A stretch of DNA of 64,000 nt from Flavobacteriales bacterium (lineage in GTDB: Bacteria; Bacteroidota; Bacteroidia; NS11-12g; UBA955): positions 53,606 through 117,605 of the forward strand of contig CANMCY010000007.1 in the NCBI GenBank assembly GCA_947496375.1. Direction: 5' to 3'. The notes under the pieces were generated by a model that was given only the letters and a program-made list of their open reading frames with translations, searched no databases and was not told the origin of the DNA. A program made the translations under genes and the position numbers. Positions 54,549 through 61,785 of this stretch are shown here, one piece after another (the first letter of the stretch is position 1; every line of letters starts with the position of its first letter).

Positions 54549-55625
54549 ATGTCAGAAGGATTCCACGCCATCGCGGTTCATAAAGTTGTTAGAGAAACGG
54601 CTGATGCTGTTACTCTGCACCTGGATATTCCGGTTTCGCTTACCGAAACATTTGCCTACACTGCAGGCCAATACCTCACGTTTGAAGCCGAAATAAACGG
54701 CGAAAAAGTGCGCAGAAGCTATTCGCTGTGTACCTACGGTCCGGCCGATGCACACCCTGCCGTTACCATCAAAAAGGTGGATAATGGCCGCATGAGCACC
54801 TACATGAATACCGCCGTGAAAGAAGGCGATGTACTGCAGGTGATGGCACCCATGGGCAAGTTTACCGTTATTCCCGATGCGGCTAAAAGCACTCATTACG
54901 TGTTGTTTGCCGGTGGCAGCGGCATCACCCCCATGATGGGCATTTCCAAGGCCGTGCTGATGCATGAAGCCGGCAGCAAGGTTACGCTGGTGTATGCCAA
55001 CCGCAACGCCGACAGCGTAATTTTTAAGCAGGCCCTGGCCGATATGGAAAAACAACATGCCGGTCGTTTCAAAGTCATCCACAGCTACGATCAGGCTGCG
55101 CTTACCTGGTTTGGCATGAAAGGCCACCTCACCGAAGACAAGGTGGTGAATGTGCTGCAATCCAAGATTGGCGGTTCTTACGCCGATTACCAATATTATA
55201 TCTGCGGTCCGGGTCCCATGATGGATGTGGTGAAGAAAGGATTGTCAAAAGCCGGCGTAGCTGCCTCCCACGTATTTACCGAATATTTTTCTGCACCCAC
55301 TTCCTCAGAACCCAAAGAAGAAGCGGCAACTGAGGCCTCTGCCTTCAATGGAACGGCCAAAATCACCGTTCATGTATATGGCAAATCACAGCAAATTGAA
55401 TGTGATGACAAAACAACCGTGCTGAAGGCCTGCATGAAAAATGGCATTGATCCTCCCTACAGCTGCACCGTTGGGGTTTGCACCACCTGCAGGGCCAAGG
55501 TTACCAAGGGCGAGTTGCACATGCTGGAACGCGAAGGCCTCACCGACGATGAAATTGCCAAGGGATATGTGCTTACCTGCCAGGCAGTGCCCCGCAGCAG
55601 CGAGATTGAACTGAGCTATGAGTAA
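54549..55625 (+). CDS. ferredoxin-NAD(P)H reductase with 2Fe-2S domain (PaaE-like)
   Basis: A 358-residue cytoplasmic electron-transfer flavoprotein. The FAD motif is RRSYSLCTY (about 57-65), the NAD(P) motif is FAGGSGITPMMG (about 119-130), and a C-terminal plant-type 2Fe-2S domain has cysteines C306, C311, C314 and C344. This is the layout of the reductase subunit PaaE of phenylacetyl-CoA epoxidase and of related oxygenase reductases. None of the paaABCD genes is nearby, so its partner is unknown. The acidic linker (EPKEEAATEAS) separates reductase and ferredoxin parts. Confidence 0.88.
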   Translation: MSEGFHAIAVHKVVRETADAVTLHLDIPVSLTETFAYTAGQYLTFEAEINGEKVRRSYSLCTYGPADAHPAVTIKKVDNGRMSTYMNTAVKEGDVLQVMAPMGKFTVIPDAAKSTHYVLFAGGSGITPMMGISKAVLMHEAGSKVTLVYANRNADSVIFKQALADMEKQHAGRFKVIHSYDQAALTWFGMKGHLTEDKVVNVLQSKIGGSYADYQYYICGPGPMMDVVKKGLSKAGVAASHVFTEYFSAPTSSEPKEEAATEASAFNGTAKITVHVYGKSQQIECDDKTTVLKACMKNGIDPPYSCTVGVCTTCRAKVTKGELHMLEREGLTDDEIAKGYVLTCQAVPRSSEIELSYE

Positions 55626-55680
55626 TGTAACTGGGGTTACAGGCCATTTCTTTTTACAACCCTTATTTTGATTTTTGATA

Positions 55681-56283
55681 ATGCAAAACCTGAATTCCTA
55701 TTGGGAAGCCGGTGTTTCCTGGGCTTCCTACCGAAAACAAATTGACGATTTATTGCTGGAAGGCAAAACCACCAGCGCTGACAACAGCCCTGCCATGCTG
55801 GAATATGCCAAACTCAACCAGGCGCGGATGCGCAGGCTGGAAACCCGCACCGAACTGCTGCCTGAAGTCTTGCATGCTTTGCAGGCAATGCCTAAAAACA
55901 TAAAAATACTGGTGATTGCCGAGGGCTGGTGTGGCGATGCCGCTCAGGTTTGTCCTCCCGCCGAGCTGCTGTTTCAGGCGCTGGGTATAGAAAGCCGCTA
56001 TGTATTGCGCGATGCAGACACTTCCCTGATTGATATGTTTCTGACCAACGGAGGCCGCAGCATTCCGGTATTCATTGCGCTGGATAAGGATGGAAATCTG
56101 CTTGGGGAGAAATGGGGGCCGCGCCCGGTGGCGCTTCAGGAATTGCGCATGGGCTGGATTAAAGAAGGGCTGCCCTACGAACAACAGGCCGAATTGTTGC
56201 ACGGCTGGTATGCCAAAGACAAAACCGAATCCACCCAGCACGAGCTCGCAACCTGGTTGAAGGGGTTATCTCAGGCCAGATAA
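55681..56283 (+). CDS. thioredoxin-fold protein with a single-cysteine WCGDA motif
   Basis: A 200-residue soluble thioredoxin-like protein. The redox position reads EGWCGDAAQVCPP: C84 is kept but the second Cys of CxxC is Ala, with another Cys at 91. Similar WCGDA proteins are common in Bacteroidota and lack classical disulfide exchange. The late cis-Pro segment SIPVFIAL fits the fold. I chose ATG at 55681; a TTG two codons upstream is less likely. The gene runs 13 nt into the convergent rluD. Confidence 0.8.
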   Translation: MQNLNSYWEAGVSWASYRKQIDDLLLEGKTTSADNSPAMLEYAKLNQARMRRLETRTELLPEVLHALQAMPKNIKILVIAEGWCGDAAQVCPPAELLFQALGIESRYVLRDADTSLIDMFLTNGGRSIPVFIALDKDGNLLGEKWGPRPVALQELRMGWIKEGLPYEQQAELLHGWYAKDKTESTQHELATWLKGLSQAR

Positions 56284-57287
56284 CGGCGTATTTTATTCAG
56301 CAGCTGGCTGAAATCCTCCGGCAGCGGAGCGGTAAAAAGCATTTCTTTTCCGGTAACGGGGTGAATGAAACCCAGTTCGGCCGCGTGCAGCGCCTGACGG
56401 GGCATCATGTCGAAGGCGTTTTCAATGAATTGTTTGAATTTGGGCAATGCAGTGCCCTTGCGAATTTCCCTGCCGCCATACATTGCATCGCTGAAAATGG
56501 GATGTCCCTGTGAAGCCATGTGCGCGCGTATCTGGTGGGTACGACCTGTTTCCAGTCTGCATTCTACCAGACTGGCAAAATAAAAGGGCTCCAGCACTTT
56601 ATAATGGGTGATGGCCAGTTTGCCATCTTCTTCGTTTTCAAAATGCTTGCTGCGCCTGCGATCCGAGGGGTCGCGTGCCATGTAGCCACGGATGGTGCCT
56701 TCGGTGGTTTCAAATTCACCCCACACCAGGGCCAGGTAGCGCCGGTGTATGTTGTGGTGAAAAAACTGATTGCCAAGATGGCTCAGCACAAATTCTGTTT
56801 TGCCCACCACCAGCAAGCCGCTGGTGTCTTTGTCTATGCGGTGCACCAGCCCGGGGCGGTGGTTGGTGTCTTTCTGCGGTAACGTTCCGGCATGATAGGC
56901 AAGTGCGTTCACCAATGTGCCGCTGTAGTTGTTGCAACCGGGATGAACCACCATGCCTGCTTTTTTATTCACTATAAGCAAATGCTCATCTTCAAAGACA
57001 ATATCCAGCGGAATGTTTTCGGGATAAATTTCGGTGTCTCTGGGAGGTTCAGGAAGCAGAATGCGCACGTCATCGCCCGGTTTGATTTTGTAGTTGCTTT
57101 TAATGGGCTTGCCGTTCACCTGAATACAACCGGCTTCGGCAGCGGCCTGTAATTTGGTGCGGCTGGCATTCTGAATTTTGTTCATCAGCCATTTGTCTAT
57201 GCGCATAAACTCCTGACCCGGGTCGGCCACAAAATGGTGATGCTCAAACAAGGCACCGTCGTCGTTCAGGAGTTCTTCTTCTTCCAC
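56271..57287 (-). CDS. rluD: 23S rRNA pseudouridine synthase, RluA/RluD family
   Basis: A 338-residue pseudouridine synthase. An S4 RNA-binding domain (about 28-85: WLMNKIQNASRTKLQAAAEA) precedes the catalytic domain with HRIDKDTSGLLVVGKT, whose Asp is the nucleophile. It probably modifies helix 69 of 23S rRNA, as RluD does. The start is GTG at 57287; a TAACTTCG box (57299-57292) ends 4 nt before it, so the mRNA would be leaderless. The acidic N-terminus (MEEEELLND) is unusual but short. Confidence 0.9.
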   Translation of the reverse strand: MEEEELLNDDGALFEHHHFVADPGQEFMRIDKWLMNKIQNASRTKLQAAAEAGCIQVNGKPIKSNYKIKPGDDVRILLPEPPRDTEIYPENIPLDIVFEDEHLLIVNKKAGMVVHPGCNNYSGTLVNALAYHAGTLPQKDTNHRPGLVHRIDKDTSGLLVVGKTEFVLSHLGNQFFHHNIHRRYLALVWGEFETTEGTIRGYMARDPSDRRRSKHFENEEDGKLAITHYKVLEPFYFASLVECRLETGRTHQIRAHMASQGHPIFSDAMYGGREIRKGTALPKFKQFIENAFDMMPRQALHAAELGFIHPVTGKEMLFTAPLPEDFSQLLNKIRRYLA

Positions 57288-57370
57288 GGTGCGAAGTTAC
57301 GGCCATTCCGGCCGAGTAGCATTTTTTGTTTTCAGGCCACGATATCGCGAATACACGCTATATTGCGGGT

Positions 57371-57763
57371 ATGGATAAAATGATGATCTTAAAAATCCTG
57401 GTGTTGATGTTTCCGGCGGTGGTGTTTCTGCAGGCCGGACTGGACAAGTTATTCAACATGAAATCCAACGCACAGTATATTCAGTCGGTATTTGCCAAAA
57501 CAGCGCTTAGCAGCGTGTCTGTGCTGTTGTTTGTGTTGCTGGTAATACTGGAGCTGGCTGCCGGTTTACATGCCGTTGCAGGGGCTATAATGCTATATGT
57601 TTCGGGCGATGCAATGCTGGGTTACCTTGGCATGGTCATTTCCACCATCACATTGCTTGGTTTGCTGGCCGGGCAGCGCATTGCCGGCGATTATGCAGGG
57701 GCGGCAGGCATTGTGCCGTATCTGGCGCTTAGTTTTTTGGGATTATACCTGTTTGCTTTCTAA
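57371..57763 (+). CDS. DoxX-like small integral membrane protein
   Basis: A 130-residue protein with four predicted membrane helices (about 5-22, 45-65, 68-90, 108-128). LQAGLDKLFNMKSNAQYIQS after the first helix is DoxX-like (AG..K). I chose ATG at 57371, preceded by TATATTGC, over one 45 nt upstream. Its function is unknown; DoxX relatives associate with redox and thiol metabolism in other bacteria. Confidence 0.7.
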   Translation: MDKMMILKILVLMFPAVVFLQAGLDKLFNMKSNAQYIQSVFAKTALSSVSVLLFVLLVILELAAGLHAVAGAIMLYVSGDAMLGYLGMVISTITLLGLLAGQRIAGDYAGAAGIVPYLALSFLGLYLFAF

Positions 57764-57774
57764 ATCAGTGGGTT

Positions 57775-57930
57775 AGCCGTGAGGTTGGCGTTCCCGCCAA
57801 CTATTGCTAATGTGTTATGTCGCACCTAAGGCGCTTGGTATCTATCTAATGGCATTGCCGCTCCTATGGAGCTGATGTCCATGGTTTCCCAGACGCCGTG
57901 TGGTTGGCTTCCTCGCCACCAGGCAACAAG
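57775..57930. repeat. cluster of short palindromic repeats, upstream copy
   Basis: Two related 35-nt units (57775-57809 and 57895-57930) contain GTTGGCG-TTCC-CGCCAAC-type hairpins. A 22-nt unit at 57814-57835 (GTTATGTCGCACCTAAGGCG...) and GCTCCTATGGAGC at 57870-57882 lie between. The same units recur at 59699-59815. The rest of the gap to 58144 (57931-58144) holds only the promoter-like TAACTTCG at 58132-58139. Confidence 0.7.
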
Positions 57931-58144
57931 CCCTTAACGAAATAAATTTGTAATTAGAATATTTTTGACTATATTTGTTTAATAATAAACTTCTATGCAG
58001 CATCTTTTGCCAAACAACAACCATGCAAGAAAGCGGAGATTGCTGCCTTTACGGGATAAGGAGAAGCACTTCCCTGCAGCAGGCCCATGGCCGGTATTTT
58101 CTTTATTATTTTCCATTGTGCATACTTTTCTTAACTTCGTTTTT

Positions 58145-58897
58145 ATGAAAGCCCTTTTCAAACATGCACTGCTCATCATTGCCGGCACACTGCTGTGCGT
58201 ATTTCATAGTTGCAAGCGGGAGCCGCCCCCCAAAGATCCCATTACCATTACCTATGGACTGGATGATGCCAAAAACTACATGTGCTTCAACAAAGGCAGC
58301 TACTGGGTGTATGAGCACGACATCACCAAAGAAATAGACAGCCAATGGGTGCAGGATTTGGCCATAGGCCAGTCTACCCAAAAGGGCAGGGAGGAATGGA
58401 GCAAACACATTACCCTGGTGCAGGAAACCTTTTACATAGATGTGCGCAGCAACTTCAGAGACGGCCATGGCAACATCAGCCGCTGGATCATCCGCAGCAG
58501 CGGACAACTAGTGGATGCGTTTCCGTATCCGGGCAGGGCATATCAATTTGAAAAGACACTCATACAAAGTGGGCCAAAAGCCACCAGTGGCGAAAATACA
58601 GTGTTTTATCATCCATTTAATTTATGTCCTAAAAAGGACTGCTTTTATTATTTTGACACGATACTTACCAATTTCAAACTTGGTTCATTAAGTTTTGATA
58701 CCGTTAGGCGGTTTAAAATTGTTCAAAACGACTATGTCATGCAGCAATGCAGTGTTCCTTGCTATGGTGGCAAAAGTGACTACTACTATGCCAAAGGGGT
58801 AGGTTTGATCAAAATATACAATAAGTCTTTCCGGTGGTTTGACCAGACGCCAATGAACCACAGTTGGAATTTAAAGCGATACAGAATTGTGAAGTAG
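58145..58897 (+). CDS. lipoprotein of unknown function (intact paralogue)
   Basis: A 250-residue lipoprotein (lipobox VFHSC, C23). I chose ATG at 58145, because the lipoprotein signal starts there and TAACTTCG ends 5 nt before it. The mature part contains CFNKGSYWVYEHDITKEIDS near its start, a pattern also seen in the paralogue downstream, and later a Cys-rich stretch (NLCPKKDCFYYF; MQQCSVPCYGG). It ends WNLKRYRIVK. It is probably a surface or periplasmic protein with a calycin-like or beta-rich fold. Confidence 0.75.
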   Translation: MKALFKHALLIIAGTLLCVFHSCKREPPPKDPITITYGLDDAKNYMCFNKGSYWVYEHDITKEIDSQWVQDLAIGQSTQKGREEWSKHITLVQETFYIDVRSNFRDGHGNISRWIIRSSGQLVDAFPYPGRAYQFEKTLIQSGPKATSGENTVFYHPFNLCPKKDCFYYFDTILTNFKLGSLSFDTVRRFKIVQNDYVMQQCSVPCYGGKSDYYYAKGVGLIKIYNKSFRWFDQTPMNHSWNLKRYRIVK

Positions 58898-58972
58898 AAC
58901 ACCCATTCAATACGCTATGTAAAACTTAAATCTATGAAAATAAAAACATTGCTTCTGTTTAACTTCGTTTTA

Positions 58973-59683
58973 ATGAAAGCCCCTTTCAAACATGCACTGC
59001 GCATCATGGCCGGCACACTGCTGTGCTTATTTCATAGTTGCAAGCCGGAAGTAAAGCCCCACCCCAATATATAAAAAGGGCCTTACCATTTAGGCGAGGT
59101 TAAAGACTATTTATATTTTAAGCCCGGCAGTTATTGGATTTATAAAAACAATGTAACGAACCAGATTGATACTTGGACAATGTTATCTATAGATACAGCC
59201 GTCAAACAAACCGATTTGGACTTGCCTGATGCTCACTATTATTGTACATATACAGATTTAAGATTTTACTATTGGAGCACACTGTTAAAAAACAAAATTG
59301 GGCATTCATTGTATCCTCCTGTAGCCCATAATTTCGGGTATGCAATAGAAAGGAAATATATATACCAAAACTTCCCGTCAACCTATAATTATTTCAATAT
59401 ACCATTTCTTCCTTCTCAAGATACAACACAAGTATATAGTTCTACCGCAAATTACTTTCGAACACTTTACAACCTCCGATGCGGCCCCTACACCTTCGAT
59501 AGCGCTGTGCAGTTGAGGGTGTATGATGACATTTGGCCACGAAGCTCTGTCGTTAAGAATTCACTTGTTTTAGCTGATCACTTTTGGGTAAAAGGAGTAG
59601 GGCTTACGAAAATATATATTCGGTCATATTATCCTGAAACGATTGAGACATGGGAGTTAATCGAGTTTAAAATAATTAAATAA
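58973..59683 (+). pseudogene. second lipoprotein paralogue with an in-frame stop
   Basis: From ATG 58973 the frame reads a lipoprotein signal (KHALRIMAGTLLCLFHSCKP) nearly identical to the intact paralogue, then TAA at 59072-59074, then continues in the same frame: KPGSYWIYKNNVTNQIDTWT matches KGSYWVYEHDITKEIDS of the first copy, to EFKIIK at 59683. One nonsense codon therefore separates signal and mature domain. A 167-residue frame from ATG 59180 could be translated but has no signal. Alternatively the stop is a sequencing error. Confidence 0.75.
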
Positions 59684-59698
59684 AACATGAAACTATTG

Positions 59699-59815
59699 AG
59701 CCGTGTGGTTAGCGTCCCCGCCAATCACTGCTATGTTCCAATATAGACGCCAGGGCTAGCTTCTCCGCCAACTAATTGCTGGGGGCTTGCCTCGTTATGT
59801 CGCACCTATGGCGCT
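59699..59815. repeat. cluster of short palindromic repeats, downstream copy
   Basis: Units at 59699-59733 (29 of 35 bases as 57775-57809), about 59749-59782 and 59794-59815 (21 of 22 bases as 57814-57835). They bracket the two lipoprotein genes together with the upstream cluster. In the remaining 59816-60070 I see only AT-rich sequence and a weak hairpin near 59977-60003. Confidence 0.7.
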
Positions 59816-60070
59816 CTTAGGCTGCAATCATAACATTTGCTATAAATCAAATACATTTCTTTAATTTTCAACAATCGCCATATATCCCCTAGGGTTATTT
59901 AACGAGCTTATAAATCAGTTTTTCTTCTTTGGTTTATTTAATAAGACGCTAACTACCGGAAGTTATATGCTTTAAATAAAAACCCAATTTTGAACCGGTT
60001 TTTTAAGTTTTCCCGAATTTCTGCTGTTAGCAGATTGACATTAATATTTTTAATGATAGTATTTTGTCAC

Positions 60071-60100
60071 TTGTTTATTCGAAACCATTGATTACATTTG
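60071..60100 (+). promoter_or_regulatory. promoter of the secreted-protein pair
   Basis: TTG at 60071-60073, a 19-nt spacer and TACATTTG at 60093-60100: a full consensus promoter with a 43-nt untranslated leader before ATG 60144. Confidence 0.75.
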
Positions 60101-60143
60101 TACAAAAAAGATAGTAAAACTCTAAAAATTATAAAAAATTAAA

Positions 60144-61760
60144 ATGGAGACACGTATAACTTCACTTTTTTCAGCTGTTAAAATTGTATTGTATTCTTGT
60201 TCGTTATTTTTAGTACAAGTTTCGAAAGCCCAGGGTTGGAATAATTTGTATCAGTCAGCAACATATGAACACCAACTTAGGAGCCCGGTTATTTGCAGAA
60301 ATTTGTCTGAAGATGGATTGGTGTCAGCTGTTTTTGAACTTCAAAATACACAGCCAATTCAATCGTGTATTAATTTAATTGAAACAGATTTTAATGGCAG
60401 TATTCTAAATCAGACACGAATTTCCTTGCAATCAACTTATCGAGGGCCAAATTTGCTGCGCATGGAGCTGATGAAAATTCAACCTTGGCCTCAAGAAAAT
60501 GCGTATCTTATTTTAGGGGCTGCACACCAAAATGGAAATCCAGAAGTTGCAGGTAGTTTTTTACTAATGGTTGATGCTTCTTTGTCAACTGCACTGAAGC
60601 AGGAGCTTTTTCCAATGCCGTTGGTTTTGTTTTGGGATATGGACATTACACCTATTAGCAATAGAGTGGTGCTGTCAGGTATGAAGCATGACAGTATTGC
60701 TCCTATCAATACAAACAGACAAGCTTTTATTCAGGTATTGGATAGTGGTTTGAATCCGATTAGTGCATATGAATATGCACCTACAGCATTACCTGTGGGT
60801 TCAATGCAAAATCGTTTTGATAACTTCAAAGCGGTGGATATCTCTGTTTCAGAAACAAATGAATATATAAACGTAGCTGGAAATATTAGTCGATTGAACT
60901 CCGGCAATTATGTGCCGGCTGCCATATCTGGACGTTTCCTAATGAATACAGTTGGAACGCTGACACCCTTATGGTTCCGATCCCTAGTGAATACCCCTAT
61001 CGATCAATTTGTTGTTTCTGATCTAAAAACGGATGAGGTTAACAATATAACTGTTATCACAGGATGTTTATCTCCGACAATTGGAATAAATGAGGCAACC
61101 TTTTGGACATTGGATAATGCTGGAAATGGAATAACCTATGGTCAATTTGAGGCAAATCCACCTCCCAATCACGAACTAAGGCCATATCAGATTGAAAAGT
61201 TGGGTAATGGCCACTTTAAGGTTGCGGGTTGGTCATATGATTCTGTGCCAAGTACTCCGCCTCAAATTAACAAATATAATTTTTTCGAAATTTCTTATAA
61301 TCCTGTTTTAAATTTGTTCTATAATCTGCGAGTTTATCCTGGCCTGACAGATGGATTGCCCACTATGTATGGGACCGGTATGTTAGGGGTTAATACGCAA
61401 TGGTCATATTATAATGGACCAAACAAAGTGTATATCGTATCATACCATTGTCCCCGTTTTTTTACAACTTGGTGGGATGGTGAAGCTCAACAAACTGCAT
61501 TTGCATGGCAAAATAAAAAGAATTTATTACCACCACCTATAAACCCGCTATGGCAGCAACTTCGTATTGTAAGTACCACCGGTTCCGGTACCCTGTGTGA
61601 TATATGGCAGGTGGGTAGCGCATGTGATGGTCAAGAGCCTGGTTATTTGGTTTTACCGTCACCAATTGCAGTAAATCCATATTTGACTGCGAGTTTATAT
61701 TTTGATGGTGTATTGCCAGTAGATTATTTTCAACAGCCGTGCGACAATGCACATGATTGA
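60144..61760 (+). CDS. large secreted protein of unknown function
   Basis: A 538-residue exported protein (signal about 1-30, ending QVSKAQ). I see no recognisable catalytic motif. The body alternates strand-rich segments of the type ITPISNRVVLSGMKHDS and DFNGSILNQTRISL, which recall beta-propeller or delta-endopeptidase-like T9SS cargo (WD-like 'DANGN' repeats). The C-terminus (VDYFQQPCDNAHD) is not a typical sorting domain, so anchoring is unclear. The next gene starts 25 nt after its stop, so both probably share the promoter at 60071-60100. Confidence 0.7.
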   Translation: METRITSLFSAVKIVLYSCSLFLVQVSKAQGWNNLYQSATYEHQLRSPVICRNLSEDGLVSAVFELQNTQPIQSCINLIETDFNGSILNQTRISLQSTYRGPNLLRMELMKIQPWPQENAYLILGAAHQNGNPEVAGSFLLMVDASLSTALKQELFPMPLVLFWDMDITPISNRVVLSGMKHDSIAPINTNRQAFIQVLDSGLNPISAYEYAPTALPVGSMQNRFDNFKAVDISVSETNEYINVAGNISRLNSGNYVPAAISGRFLMNTVGTLTPLWFRSLVNTPIDQFVVSDLKTDEVNNITVITGCLSPTIGINEATFWTLDNAGNGITYGQFEANPPPNHELRPYQIEKLGNGHFKVAGWSYDSVPSTPPQINKYNFFEISYNPVLNLFYNLRVYPGLTDGLPTMYGTGMLGVNTQWSYYNGPNKVYIVSYHCPRFFTTWWDGEAQQTAFAWQNKKNLLPPPINPLWQQLRIVSTTGSGTLCDIWQVGSACDGQEPGYLVLPSPIAVNPYLTASLYFDGVLPVDYFQQPCDNAHD

Positions 61761-61785
61761 TAAATATAATCTAATTGTGTTTAAC

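Noticed and set aside
54549..55625. Start of a phenylacetate degradation cluster
   Set aside because: Only the PaaE-like reductase is present; no paaA-D or paaK genes are nearby.
57995..58144. N-terminal extension of the first lipoprotein
   Set aside because: The added stretch is basic and unlike a signal, and it precedes the promoter-like box; the lipoprotein signal starts at 58145.
59977..60003. Hairpin-like AAAACC...GGTTTT
   Set aside because: Only a six-base stem with a long loop in AT-rich sequence; not convincing as a terminator.
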